A stretch of DNA of 64,000 nucleotides from Cylindrotheca closterium (GCA_933822405.4 CAKOGP040002103.1:29617-93616); one strand, 5' to 3'; counted from the stretch's first letter, positions 22,206-33,281 are shown. Numbers and translations are program-made. Notes: a model not told the origin generated them from the letters alone.

Positions 22206-23348
22206 TTAAGACGACCGTGATAAGAAGTCTGTCGTCCACTGCTCCCATTCTTTTGGAATACTCATGACAGTATAGTTTGTGACCTCTTCCTTGTCTCCAT
22301 TGTAGATCTTGCCATGAAAGTTTTTCCCTTGTCCCCCTTCGACCATCCATGCGATCGTATCGGTGACATTTCGTGCGTCGGGAAAGACAGCTTGGGCAAT
22401 TTCCACCAGTGGCCAATAGCAACCGCTGGATTCCTTTTCGATGGAGTTGTGTGGTTTTCCAACTTGGGCCAACATGACTGTGACACCAGATCCTTTCATA
22501 TCTTGCAAACAATTCAAGAAGGAGATGGTACTGCAGGCGACGGTTTCAGACATTGACTTGTACCAACTGAAGTTTACACCTATGGGCGTGTCAATCAAGT
22601 CAGGTTCACGCCAAGTTGTTTCCGGGTTGACGTAGATGATGCGAGGTGCTTTGTTTCCCTCTAACATTTTTTTCAGCGTTTTTGTCAATATGTATCGTGC
22701 CATGTAGTTCACCATGAAAGATGATTCAAGGTCGTCGTCATTAGTTTGTCGCGAAAAGGGCCAAATACATGCATTGTGTATCAGAGTATTCAGTTTGGGT
22801 ATTTGCTGTTGCACATTTTCCGCAAGCTTATAGACATCAGCAATGGTGCTGAGTTTTCCAATAATGTAGCCAAGTTTGGAATTCCCACTTTCTAGACGAA
22901 GCTCTTCTGATGCTTTCGTGGCTTCTTCTTCAGATGAAGCGACGAAGAAAACTTGATGGCCCTTCAACAGGAGTTCCAGAGCCAATGGTTTCCCTGTACC
23001 CATTAGCCCTTCAGTAACTAGTACTACTCGAGAGTCAAATCGGGCCTCTGCGGGCACTTTGCTGTTGAGGTAGTCCAAAATCTCGAATTGAAGGCTAGCA
23101 CGAGCAATTTCAATGGTGGTATCATCCGTAAGCTCTTCCATCAATCCTGGATTGGCACCTCCCTCTTCGACGAGAACCTTGACAATCTCCAAGTTCCCAT
23201 TCTTGATAGCTTCGTGAATAGGAGCTGTAAAGTACTCGGGATGCTGCCAGTTGGGGTCGACGCCACCGGCTAGGTGATAGCGAGTTTTGGCAAGATCACC
23301 CTCTTCCGCAGCCTTGAACAAGTCTTTCCAGTTTCCTCCTTCTGGCAT
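22206..23348 (-). CDS. Ankyrin-repeat protein fused to a degenerate SDR (Rossmann) domain
   Basis: 380 aa from ATG 23348, single exon. Residues 7-100 form about two to three ankyrin repeats (L-F-K-A-A-E-E-G-D-L-A; A-P-I-H-E-A-I-K-N-G-N). Residues about 107-350 follow SDR order, but the motifs are altered. The cofactor loop reads T-E-G-L-M-G-T-G-K instead of TGxxxGIG, the NNAG position reads H-N-A-C, and no clear YxxxK with upstream Ser is present (only W-Y-K-S-M). The fold is probably retained and dehydrogenase activity probably lost or changed, which is inference. It may be a regulatory pseudoenzyme. Confidence 0.8.
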   Translation of the reverse strand: MPEGGNWKDLFKAAEEGDLAKTRYHLAGGVDPNWQHPEYFTAPIHEAIKNGNLEIVKVLVEEGGANPGLMEELTDDTTIEIARASLQFEILDYLNSKVPAEARFDSRVVLVTEGLMGTGKPLALELLLKGHQVFFVASSEEEATKASEELRLESGNSKLGYIIGKLSTIADVYKLAENVQQQIPKLNTLIHNACIWPFSRQTNDDDLESSFMVNYMARYILTKTLKKMLEGNKAPRIIYVNPETTWREPDLIDTPIGVNFSWYKSMSETVACSTISFLNCLQDMKGSGVTVMLAQVGKPHNSIEKESSGCYWPLVEIAQAVFPDARNVTDTIAWMVEGGQGKNFHGKIYNGDKEEVTNYTVMSIPKEWEQWTTDFLSRSS

Positions 23349-23688
23349 GGCAAAATGTGGGTTTAATGTGTATTGTATAGATTAGATTGTGATCCTGATT
23401 CACGTTGCTTTGCATTAATTTGTGGTATTCTGACTAAAGAATGTTGCGATTGATGTCAATGCTTGTCAGAATCTTATGGCAGGTCATCATCATTACTCAA
23501 ATCGCATCCTTTTCACGCCCCCTTAGTGCTATATTATGGGGACCTATTAAGGGGTATCTCCCTTAATTTCCCTGTCACGACTGAAGAAGAACATGAGAGA
23601 AGGGTTTTGTGAAAACCTCGTGCCAAAAATATCACAACCCATGAGGTCATGAAAATAGTCTCATAATTTTGAATTTCGGCTCAGTACA
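23349..23688. promoter_or_regulatory. Divergent promoter region
   Basis: About 340 bp between two divergent starts. A short inverted repeat, CCCCTTA/TAAGGGG, lies around 23518-23555. No other element is assignable. Confidence 0.35.
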
Positions 23689-24147
23689 ATGTCACGGCAC
23701 AACATTTCACACGAAACCATCATTGAGGCGCCCATCGACCTTGTCTGGAAAGAACTGATAGCGATCGATGATTGGGAGTGGAATCGTTGGACAAGGCTCA
23801 AGGCAACCGAGCCAGTGGAAGGAACTTCTGGAAAGTTGATGGCATCGTACGAAGGAGACGACAAGTGGCAAGAGTTTGATTTTACATTTGGTCCAGTCAA
23901 TGAATCTTCCCATATTTTGACTTGGCAAGGTTCAGTTGCCGGTGGCTGTTTGTTTTCTGGTTATCACACGATGCAACTAGAATCAGTCAAGGAAGGGCAA
24001 ACAAAGCTGATTCATAAAGAACAGTTTGGTGGCCTCTTGCCAATGATTGGGGCAGGGTTGCCATACAAAACTCTCAATCGAAACTATTTATTGATGAATG
24101 AATCGCTGAAAGACAATGTGGAGAAGAAAGCAAAAAACAAAACTTGA
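23689..24147 (+). CDS. SRPBCC (START/Bet v1-like) superfamily protein
   Basis: 152 aa from ATG 23689. The N-terminus shows the typical first strand and helix: H-E-T-I-I-E-A-P-I-D-L-V-W-K, then I-D-D-W-E-W-N-R-W. A central strand pattern follows, then S-G-Y-H-T-M-Q-L and a long C-terminal helix, as in polyketide-cyclase/SRPBCC proteins, which bind a hydrophobic ligand in a helix-grip fold. Length is standard for a single domain. It converges on the STAND ATPase gene with only 13 bp between the stop codons. Confidence 0.8.
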   Translation: MSRHNISHETIIEAPIDLVWKELIAIDDWEWNRWTRLKATEPVEGTSGKLMASYEGDDKWQEFDFTFGPVNESSHILTWQGSVAGGCLFSGYHTMQLESVKEGQTKLIHKEQFGGLLPMIGAGLPYKTLNRNYLLMNESLKDNVEKKAKNKT

Positions 24148-24160
24148 GAATTAACTCCTC

Positions 24161-27100
24161 TTAACCCATCAAACTACTCGTTGTTTTCATCAATAGGTCA
24201 ACTTTTGCGGATGCACCCCATTCTCGGTAGAATCTAATCGCCTCGTGCAATCGATAGTTGTATTCTTCATCATCATTCAGGTCTTCTTTTACGAAATCAC
24301 CATAGCGCTCATTGATCAGTGCAGCATGGTGCAAATTCCCGTTGCGAGCTGCCAACCGGATGGATTCGACAAAGAGCTTTTTCGCCGAATCGTACTTGCG
24401 CCGGAGTGCTTCGTCTTCGGCTTTTAGGAAGATCCAATAGTGCTCGACATTTGGATTTCCCTTGTCTCTCCAGATGCCTACAGTTTTCAGAATCTGACGG
24501 GCTCGACGTTTGTACTTTCCTTGCTTTGTCTTTCGAGCCATGGCAAACAGTGCAATGCCTCGGTGAAATGTCTCCATCATGCACAAGAAGAAACCAGGAA
24601 AGGCTTTGCTAAATGATTCATCACATTCAACAGATAGATCTGCAGCTCCCGCGTAGTCCCCAAAGAATAGAAGTAATTCCAACTTGGCAAGATTGTGCAA
24701 GGCATCGTGCAGCGGCGTCTTTCGGACGAATTTGACGGAGTTGTAAGCCTCGCCATGAAGTGTTTTCGTGGAATTAGAGTTTCCAGTCAGGTTTAGAATG
24801 ACTTGCCAAAACATTCGTAAGAAGGTATCTTGGTCATGCTGCTTGAGTTCTTCTGTTTGCGTGGCACAGGTTGCGCACTTGGCTAGTATTCTTCCGAGCG
24901 GTTTGCCAAGATGAAAACTCAAAAATATCCGCCGCATGATGGAAGCCCACATAGCATACTCAGAATTGCCTGTTCTCATACCTGATGTGTATGCATTCGC
25001 AAAAGGAGCGAAGCAATTTTCTAGATGCTTTGTCCACGGAAGAACATGGTTGTAGCAAGAGAATAGCTGTGACAAAAGAGATGAGATGACGAAAGTGCAT
25101 GTCGAGTGGTATCAATTTAATTTCACTCCGATCCATTTATCGTTCTTACCGTGTTGGCTTCAAAATGATCCCCCTTGTCTAAATCCTGGATTGCCAGTGC
25201 AGTCTCGGCGAAGAAAGCTGCAGTTTGGTAATCATGAAGCAGCGCCACTGTCACTAGGCCCAAGTGGGCATAGGCAGGACCAGCCAACATGCTGACACCG
25301 TGTTCCAGGGTAATCTGAATCATACGAGTGGTGGATTGGATAAGGAGCAAGTTGTTCTTGGAAAGATAGCTGGCATACAACAGTCGAAAAAGAAATTGCA
25401 TGGTTGCCTCTTGCTTAGGATCCTCCATCATCGTTGGTGATTCAAAGGTCGAAATGGGGGTATTCTTTGCATTGCGCACGGTTCGACGGAATATCGTAAT
25501 CGTCTTGGTAGTGTGGAGCGGCCCTTTGGCAGCAAGATCCACTCCGAGTTCCTCCAGAACGGTCAAGCAAAATTGAATGGTATCTTTGTATTTCATGTCA
25601 ATATTCGATAGCTTGTGGAAGCTCGCCGTGTACACTGGCACTTTGTCCAGAGTGGAACAGGATTCTTGTGACAAGACCTCCTTGCTGTACTTCTTCATCT
25701 TCTCCACTCGACCCAAGGCGAGCTCTGTCTCTGTCCCAATTGTATACAGTCGAAGAGTAAGGTCCCTTTGGCTTTCCCATTTATCCTTTGGTAGTGTATC
25801 AAGCCCTGCAGAAACGTATTTGGACTGCGAAATAATGGCGACAAACAACGAAACATTAGCGGTAGGCTTCAGAGGTGTGTCAAGCAGAAGCAGAAGATCA
25901 ACAACTTACAGCACTATGGAAGGCGGCAATCCCTTGCGCTTTTTCCGCGGCATGGAGGTTTAGAGCTGCAAAATCTGATCTCTGGACTTTACCCTTGTTG
26001 ATTAGATTGGCCACAGCAAAGACATTTTCGTCGAGCTCCTCTCCGTCCAGACATTCGAAGAGCACCAGCCCGACTTCATACTGAAAGGCAGAGCCTCGAG
26101 CATCGCCTAGCAAAAGTGCGGCTTCTTGCACCCTATCGTGTACCCACCTATATGATTTCTGCCCACACTGTTCAATAAAGTCCTTTTCGGCTAGTACTGC
26201 AAGCATTGCTGACACGTCTTGTGCCTTCAGATGTCCCGAATCCCTGCGGGCATGCTGATTCCATATTATATCGACGGTATTAATGGGAAAGGTGGAACCC
26301 AAGCATGCAATATATTGGAGGAGAAGCTGATAACTCCGAGAAAGCTTCTCCATTCGGGCTTGCAACAAGTGAACAACGTTGGAAGTCGACATTGTTTCCT
26401 TCTCGACCTTCTCGGAATCCCATGTCCACACCATGAGTCCAAGGCTAACTGAAAACACAAACAAGCATATAGCGGTGTGAGTGACAGGTAATATATTTGC
26501 AGGAAATGATCATTACTATCAGATCGTGATAATACGTACAGGTGATAAGTCCTTCCTCTTCGAGCATGGTCACAAATTCAATCAAGAAATAGGGATTCCC
26601 ATTGGTCCTCTTGAAGCAAATCTCGGATAGCTTTTGAGCTCGTCGTTCGTTGTCAATCGACAAGATGGACGTAACAATCTGCTTGACCTCATTCAGCTCG
26701 AAACTGTGCAGATTAATGTTTGTCATGTTGAATCCATACCGTTGTTGCTTTGTTGACAGATCGTAAATCGCCTGTGACAACATGTGCTTCTCGTTGACTT
26801 CATTCGATCGGTAGCATCCAATAATCATAAGTGCATTTGAATTTCTCATGTCGGAAACGAGGTACTGAAGAACTTCCAGGGACCCCGCGTCCACCCATTG
26901 TAGGTCATCAAATACCATTACCATGGGTGAGAAGAAAGCATTCATCACTCGCGTTAGCACTCGAAAGACATATTTCCACCTCTCGTGTTCGGCATCCCAA
27001 TCAAAATTTTGAACATCATAGCTATCCCCGTCATCAGGCGGTGGAACAATGTTATCAAACTCTGGGACTAATGTTGACAAGAGCTTGACTTCGGATCCCA

Positions 27101-27800
27101 ATTCCGAAATTATTGTTTCACCAATAGAACGAATCAATTCCCCCCCTTTGTCCTCTTGTTGACGTATTTGGATCGTCAAAAAGAGTTCCCCAAATACTTT
27201 GGCAATGCCAGCATAAGGTTCGTCTGATGAAAAATCAAACTTCCCCCTCAAGAATATCCCATGCTGCATATCTGTTACTTCTTTGTCCAAGGTGTAAGCC
27301 AAGGTACTCTTCCCCACCCCCGAGTAGCCCTGAATAAATATTAATTCCTTCTGTCTGGATGACGATGATGCAAACTCATCTGCATCACTGTTGTTATCAT
27401 TATCGTCATTTGCATTTGTCATGCGTGACAAGCACGATTGCAAGAGCTTGATTTCCTCTTCCCTCCCCACCAAGCCCACAGAATCCGGTTGTAATTTGTT
27501 TATCGTCAATGCCATAATATTCTCATTATTCCTCAAATCATCCGAATGGTTCACAAGACGATTCCTTAGTTCACTGGTCAACGAAGAAACCCGCTTGGCA
27601 TATCGTCGTGCCGCCTTCTTGTAGTCGGTAGGTGAGGCACGATGATGCCCACTCTTCGACACCAAAGGAGCCTCGAACATTTCGGATTCTCCAGCGCAGT
27701 CGAGACTGTTGAGCGATAGCCGCTGATCATTATCATCAATCTTGAGTTCACCACCATCGCTAATAATACTTTCATCAAACGAGGACGATGAGTCGTCCAT
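24161..27800 (-). CDS. STAND/AAA-type ATPase with TPR-like C-terminal half, four exons
   Basis: Exons are 27800-26540, 26448-25910, 25824-25150 and 25066-24161. The introns are 91, 85 and 83 nt, all GT-AG, with phases 1, 0 and 0; the product is 1126 aa. Residues about 108-420 form an ATPase domain: G-L-V-G-R-E-E-E-I (entry motif), Walker A GYSGVGKST (158-166) and Walker B MVFDDL (294-299) followed by Q-W-V-D. After a winged-helix-like stretch, the rest (about 500-1120) is alpha-helical and resembles TPR repeats. Related ATPases in algae and bacteria often carry cyclase, kinase or histidine-kinase domains; none is seen here. Signalling or scaffold function is inferred. Confidence 0.85.
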
Positions 27801-28086
27801 GTTGCATACTGTAATGGCTGGTATTAAAATTTTGTGCAAGCGAAATATAAAGCGCTACTATGTGGTTGTAAAAATTGATCACCGCTGGAGCATGCATTCG
27901 TAGGAATCAATCGGCTTGGTCGACAGCAGGATTGACGCCAAAGAAGCGTGACCGACTCGCGCATGCTCCACATTTTCAAAACGTGAGATCTTTTGGTGAT
28001 CGAGCAAAACACGAACAAATTGAAATCAAAGAAGCATCAAACACTTCTCACACTTCTCTCAACGCATATCCCATATCTATTCTATC

Positions 28087-28389
28087 ATGGCTACTACTGA
28101 CGCAGGAGTTTTCAACCTATCTTCCCTTTTGAATAACTTGGACGGACCTGGTGAAGACAATGAGGAAAAGAAGGATCTTTTCGAATTTGTCCGAACCTTG
28201 ATGCAAAGTCTAGCAACGGACGATCCTCAAATCTACAACAAGGCAAAGGTCATGATGGACGAAGAAGTGCAAAAGAATTTCAGCAGTTTTGAAGAGGCAA
28301 AGTCAACATTCTTGGCTCGCATCAAGGAAATTGCCGGCGACGAACACTGGAAAAAGGCTTGCGATGAATGTGGAGTGGAAGAGAAGTAA
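28087..28389 (+). CDS. Small acidic helical protein of unknown function
   Basis: 100 aa from ATG 28087. It is charged and predicted helical throughout (K-D-L-F-E-F-V-R-T-L-M; E-E-A-K-S-T-F-L-A-R-I), with two Cys near the end (K-K-A-C-D-E-C-G). It is divergent from the STAND ATPase gene, with 286 bp between starts. No domain is recognised, but codon composition and clean start and stop support a real gene. Confidence 0.7.
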   Translation: MATTDAGVFNLSSLLNNLDGPGEDNEEKKDLFEFVRTLMQSLATDDPQIYNKAKVMMDEEVQKNFSSFEEAKSTFLARIKEIAGDEHWKKACDECGVEEK

Positions 28390-28770
28390 AGATTTTGTCG
28401 AAGCCAAGGATTTCGACACGTGCATACTACCGTATATAGCAATCTAAACAAGATTCAATGAAGATACAGACAATAGTACATTTCGTTAATCTGTGGAATT
28501 ACTCTCGTCACCAAGAAGAACCATTCATTGACGATTGCGTCACTACTGTATTGAAATAATGTACTTTGGTCCATTCCACCATGAATTTCGTCCTTCTCAA
28601 GGGAATAGTCGCTATTAGTACCTTGGTCAAAGGAGAAATCATGCGAGCCCAGTACCATTGAGAATGAGGAGTCAAATGAAGCAAGACAGTCGCGATGTCG
28701 CGATCCATTATCAACCTATGCTTGCACAATGATCTTTTGCCACCTCGATACCATGATCCTCTCATCGATA
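28390..28770. other. Convergent intergenic region
   Basis: About 380 bp between converging genes. Minus-strand open frames here are overlapping-frame extensions of the glycosyltransferase region. Nothing else is seen. Confidence 0.4.
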
Positions 28771-30411
28771 TCATTGTATAGTTCGGTTGCAGTTGTGGAC
28801 GTAATGATGGAGGAACCGTACTGTGGCTGGATTCTTGATGTAATGAAAGTTGATAGTCTCTGGAGAACAACAGTCTTTTCCTGACAATACTCCCCACTCC
28901 TTGTTGTATTTCCTGTACCAGGGAATTTTTCCTTTGTAGATGTACAGCAGTTGTGGGCCGAAATGATGAAATCTCTCCCGAAGTTGCTCGTCTCGGGTGT
29001 CCGTATAAGTGATATTGCAAGCATGTTTTAGGCATCGGCCCGTGAGGACGTCCTCTTGCGCTGACGCTTTCCAAGGCATGCAGCGAGAGTCTATCCTGTG
29101 ATCGACTAAACACTGGAGCGACGGTCGACTAAGCGCATAGCCCGCACCCCCCGTATTGAACCCGACTTCATCAAATTTGAAGCGTCTCCCTATGTAGTGA
29201 GCTTCGCTGGAATTGAACCTTGCCAAATAGTTCTTCAAGTTTTGTGGAAAGGCTACCAAATCATCACCACCAATGTAGAACCAATCAAATTGCGATATGT
29301 AGTGTTGCCCCACAAACATATTCATGCTTATAACCTTTTGCCACATGTTACCGTACTTTTCTCGCCCCATGTGGTTTACACTGATTGCGGGTATCCGAGG
29401 ATCGGACTTTGTTGAAAAGGCAAGGAAACCATCGCAACCCGGAGCCCAGGTTTCCCGCATCACTCGAATGGCAGTGTGATGCTTCTTTTCCATGGTATAG
29501 ATCATGCACAAAACTCTGTTCCCTTCTGGTTCTGACCTTCTTGGCATGGGGGGCGCTGTGATCGGTACCACGTCCAACAGCTCCTTGCTCGATGTATTTC
29601 CCATTAACTGGCACAACTCGTCGTCTAAAGGTGGTGGCCATGGATTCCCATTGGCATCGTATCCATCCAAATACATCCGGCGCAACATGGTGACATCCGG
29701 AATCCAATCCTTCCCAGGATCGATGGAGGAGATGTTGGGTACATCCGCATAAAATTCCTCCCAAGAATCCCGACAATACTTGCACGTGTGATCGTTCACC
29801 TTGCATTCTTCCCAGGAACAATCCATGGCATGTGGTTCTGGTTGCCAGCCATACCACGGGTTCACAACAGCATACGTGCCATTGAGATAATAGATATTGT
29901 TCGCGGAGTTGTTGCTTTGGATGCTCCTAGTACTAGCGTGATGTGGCGGCGATGGCGATGATGATGATGATGATGATGATGCCGTGGTGGTCGTGTATTC
30001 AGATGAATTTGTTTCCGTGAAATCCTCTCTGTTCTCCAAAAGACTTTGGTTGTTAGCAAGATATGATGCCATCGATGACGTGTTGGTGTGGTCAGCTGGA
30101 TTCAGAGTTGTAGTATACTCTTTGCCGTCGAAAAGGTTTGGGTATGCAGCATTTGCTGATGATGCTGATGAGGATAACGATGATGACGCGTTGGTGTATT
30201 CAGATACATTATACAACACCCGGATGTTGACTTTGTGCTGCGAAGAATTATCATGCAGTGTTGATTCTAGCTTTGAATCAGATGCAGATATGTCATGTGA
30301 TGTTTCCCGTTTTGAAGCACCGTAACCATTCAACTTTCGGGAATTGCCAAAAAAGTAGAGACCGACAAGGCAGCAGAGCCCCAAATATCCAAATAGACCT
30401 TTTCGAACCAT
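28771..30411 (-). CDS. GT31-family beta-1,3-galactosyltransferase-like (C1GALT1-type) type II membrane protein
   Basis: 546 aa from ATG 30411. Residues 6-22 form a signal anchor, followed by a Ser/Thr/Asn-rich stem to about residue 175. A Cys-rich segment precedes the catalytic part (about 290-500). That part shows R-V-L-C-M-I-Y-T, R-E-T-W-A-P-G-C-D-G-F, the metal-binding D-D-L-V in place of a full DDD, N-T-G-G-A-G-Y-A-L-S and Q-E-D-V-L-T-G-R-C-L. These are typical of core-1 beta-1,3-galactosyltransferase relatives in GT31. Action in the Golgi lumen on glycoproteins is inferred; the acceptor in a diatom is unknown. Confidence 0.87.
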   Translation of the reverse strand: MVRKGLFGYLGLCCLVGLYFFGNSRKLNGYGASKRETSHDISASDSKLESTLHDNSSQHKVNIRVLYNVSEYTNASSSLSSSASSANAAYPNLFDGKEYTTTLNPADHTNTSSMASYLANNQSLLENREDFTETNSSEYTTTTASSSSSSSSPSPPHHASTRSIQSNNSANNIYYLNGTYAVVNPWYGWQPEPHAMDCSWEECKVNDHTCKYCRDSWEEFYADVPNISSIDPGKDWIPDVTMLRRMYLDGYDANGNPWPPPLDDELCQLMGNTSSKELLDVVPITAPPMPRRSEPEGNRVLCMIYTMEKKHHTAIRVMRETWAPGCDGFLAFSTKSDPRIPAISVNHMGREKYGNMWQKVISMNMFVGQHYISQFDWFYIGGDDLVAFPQNLKNYLARFNSSEAHYIGRRFKFDEVGFNTGGAGYALSRPSLQCLVDHRIDSRCMPWKASAQEDVLTGRCLKHACNITYTDTRDEQLRERFHHFGPQLLYIYKGKIPWYRKYNKEWGVLSGKDCCSPETINFHYIKNPATVRFLHHYVHNCNRTIQ

Positions 30412-30746
30412 CCGTTTGTTCGGCAGATCAAATGGACAAAAGGCCTGCAGTGGAATGAGTATATTCTACTGCATTCACTGCTTTGTCATTCCTGCAGTAT
30501 CGTCCTTTAGTTTTATGTCAGGGAATAAAAGGATCGCAGCCGAATTTTCACACCATTGCGGGTCATTTCGAAAGGTACTACACTAGTGTTTGGAGTCCTG
30601 TTCTTCCATCGTACGGCAAGACCAACTGATTGCCAATGATCCACCATGATCTTTATCTGTCACAAAATTCCGACAAACCGTAAATTGCACACAGGACAGT
30701 ATATCGATCCTTTTTATCACCTACAGTACTTGACAATAATGCTGTG
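30412..30746. promoter_or_regulatory. Divergent promoter region
   Basis: About 335 bp between the starts of the glycosyltransferase and helicase genes. No recognisable element. Confidence 0.35.
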
Positions 30747-33113
30747 ATGACGGACTCCGTCATCTTCTTCATGTTTCTATTTCTCTTATCATCAAGGTGC
30801 ATCATAAATGTCAAGTCGTTTTCATCGGAATCACATTATGCCAGAGCAGCCATTCGACACCACCTGAGTATTATTACTACTACTACTACTACTAGTAGTA
30901 GTAGTAGTAGTAGTAGTAGTAGCCACACGGCTCGTTTCGCTTCGTTGCAATCCAGAGATGATACAGAGGAAGAAGACCAAACGCTGAGCGAGAAACAAAA
31001 AGAGGCTCTCGAATTGATCCAAAGAGGAGAGAATGTCTTTATTACTGGAGTCGCTGGAACTGGGAAATCGTTGCTCCTTCGACGAGCCTTGCAATATTTG
31101 AACACCTACTACAACCCAAAACAATACGTCGCGGTGGGCCCGACTGGTCCGACGGCCATTGCGTTGGAAGGACAGACAATTCATAGCTTTGCAGGCATTG
31201 GCATACCCCGAACCATGGATGATTTTAAGAAGGTAAAGAGAAAACGAAAGCAATGGAAAGATCTCAAGGCTATGGTATTGGATGAAGCGTCCATGGTATC
31301 GGGAGAGTTCTTTGATCTGCTGTCCAACGCAGTCAGTGAGATTCGGCAAGATCCAAGACCCTTTGGTGGGATTCAATTGATTATTTGTGGTGACTTTCTT
31401 CAACTATCCCCCATTGCCCCTCGCAGGGCGGATATGGAGAATATGGTCGTAGCACTTCAAGAAAAGGAGGGATTGGCGGAAGAAGATGCCATTGAAATAT
31501 TATTCAGGAATAGAGGCTTCTGCTTCCAATCGTACAATTGGCAAAAGGCGAACTTTCAGGTAGTGGAATTGGACCAAGTCTTTCGGCAACAGAACAAACA
31601 ATTCATTGATGTCTTGCAAGACATTCGCCGGGCACAGATTTCTCCAGCCACGACGGAATTTTTGAGAAAAAATTGCCAACGACCCTTGCCACCGAACGAA
31701 TTTGGGATCCGTCCAACGATCTTGCACTCCAAAAATAAAGATGTTTTGAGGGATAACCTGATCGAGCTGAACGAGCTGAAAGGAGACACGGTCGAGTTCC
31801 AAGCCAAGGATGATATTATCAAGGAAAAGGGAGCACCAAAATGGGCTGAGAATCAGCTTTGGAAGAGCCAATTCTTTACCAACTGTATCGCTGAAGAAAA
31901 GCTTCAGCTGAAGATTGGCGCGCAAGTCATGCTCATCAAGAACGAAGGACAAGGAAAGAAACAGTTGGTGAACGGATCGAGAGGAAAAATCGTTGGCTTT
32001 CGCAAGCCGCCTCCATCAATCAAACCAGCGGAAGCAGCACTACTTCTACCTGGCGTCGAAAAGTATCCTGTAGTCCAATTCATCAGCGGTGTCAAAAAGA
32101 TCATCCTACCGACCTCGTTTGAATCGAGATTGATTGGGATTGGAAGCTGCACAAGAATTGCCATTCCGCTCAAGCTAGCTTGGGCAATTACAACCCACAA
32201 GGCACAAGGTCTCACTCTTGATTATGTCATTGCCGATCTTGGTGAGGTCTTTGCAGAGGCTCAGACATATGTTGCCCTAAGTCGTGCATCTGACGAAGCA
32301 GGCTTGGAATTGCGCAATTTCTCGCCGAATCGAGTCAAGGCAAATAGGATAGCCTTGTCCTTCTATCAAGATCCAAATCAGGAATTCGAAATGTGGAACG
32401 GAAAGATGGCGCCGCCGATGTCATCACAGGACCAAGCGCGTACAGCTCCGGCACCTGTTATTCAACCACCTCAAAACGAACGAAAATCCTTCGAGTTATG
32501 GGAAGACGAGGAGATGGCACAGCTTGTAGCCGGACAAAACCCAAAGCCAGCCAAATCATCACCCAAGCCATCGACGAGTGTTAACCGTGTGCATGCACCA
32601 AAGGAACGACAGCAGTATCCGCACCCCGACTTGGACCGCCTTCCACTTGTGCAACCGCATGTGAGTTTGCGTGTGAAGAATGAGCGTGGTCGTAAGATCA
32701 TGACCATTTCGGAGTCACCGAGAGACCAAGCAACCGTTACAGTCATGTCCGAACAAGCTTCTGTCCCGTCATCGCCACCACCGTCGCCGCCACCACCGCC
32801 ACCACTAGAGCCACATGCAGAGCCCGAAGAACAATCATCATCCGTTTCATTTGAGGGGAAACTTGTTGTCTTCTCTGGTGTCCTCCGCTTTATGAATAGA
32901 GAGAAAGCTGAAAATCTCGTTCGGGAAAACGGGGGCATTGTACGGAAAGCTGTTAGCAGCAAGATTGATTACATGGTAACCGGCAACAAGCTAGGGAACG
33001 GCAAGCCCATAACAGAAGGTGCTGACTACAAGAAAGCAAAAGCAATCACTGCTAAGACGATACAAATCATCGCCGAAGACGATTTCTATGATTTGGTTAA
33101 GCACAATCTTTAA
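30747..33113 (+). CDS. PIF1-like helicase with N-terminal presequence and C-terminal BRCT domain
   Basis: 788 aa from ATG 30747; an in-frame GTG precedes it. Residues 5-20 are hydrophobic, like a signal peptide, and are followed by K-S-F-S-S. A Thr then Ser run (about 44-59) is encoded by an ACT/AGT triplet repeat at 30869-30923. Superfamily 1B helicase motifs are: Walker A GVAGTGKS (101-108), D-E-A-S (near 179-182), G-G-I-Q-L-I-I-C-G-D-F-L-Q-L and T-H-K-A-Q-G-L-T ... Y-V-A-L-S-R-A. A proline-rich linker leads to a BRCT domain at about 700-788. Organellar import (plastid or mitochondrial) is inferred from the presequence. A PIF1-BRCT pairing is unusual. Confidence 0.88.
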   Translation: MTDSVIFFMFLFLLSSRCIINVKSFSSESHYARAAIRHHLSIITTTTTTSSSSSSSSSSHTARFASLQSRDDTEEEDQTLSEKQKEALELIQRGENVFITGVAGTGKSLLLRRALQYLNTYYNPKQYVAVGPTGPTAIALEGQTIHSFAGIGIPRTMDDFKKVKRKRKQWKDLKAMVLDEASMVSGEFFDLLSNAVSEIRQDPRPFGGIQLIICGDFLQLSPIAPRRADMENMVVALQEKEGLAEEDAIEILFRNRGFCFQSYNWQKANFQVVELDQVFRQQNKQFIDVLQDIRRAQISPATTEFLRKNCQRPLPPNEFGIRPTILHSKNKDVLRDNLIELNELKGDTVEFQAKDDIIKEKGAPKWAENQLWKSQFFTNCIAEEKLQLKIGAQVMLIKNEGQGKKQLVNGSRGKIVGFRKPPPSIKPAEAALLLPGVEKYPVVQFISGVKKIILPTSFESRLIGIGSCTRIAIPLKLAWAITTHKAQGLTLDYVIADLGEVFAEAQTYVALSRASDEAGLELRNFSPNRVKANRIALSFYQDPNQEFEMWNGKMAPPMSSQDQARTAPAPVIQPPQNERKSFELWEDEEMAQLVAGQNPKPAKSSPKPSTSVNRVHAPKERQQYPHPDLDRLPLVQPHVSLRVKNERGRKIMTISESPRDQATVTVMSEQASVPSSPPPSPPPPPPLEPHAEPEEQSSSVSFEGKLVVFSGVLRFMNREKAENLVRENGGIVRKAVSSKIDYMVTGNKLGNGKPITEGADYKKAKAITAKTIQIIAEDDFYDLVKHNL

Positions 33114-33281
33114 CTTTTGTTTTACTCTGTAGACTTTCCTCAGAAGTTCAACATGGTACAGTAAATTCCAGGTTTGGGAAAACAGGTACTAGTCTAGCCC
33201 TTTATCCGCCCTTCTCCGATATGATGAAAATGAATATTGCAGTGAACTTGAAACTATCGTCATCATCTTTGACATCAATGA

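Noticed and set aside
30869..30923. Triplet ACT/AGT array as a CRISPR-like or regulatory repeat
   Set aside because: It is in frame and encodes Thr and Ser runs of the helicase; a simple microsatellite.
32471..32962. 163-codon minus-strand ORF with Gly/Ser/Cys runs
   Set aside because: Shadow of the Pro-rich linker of the helicase; no domain.
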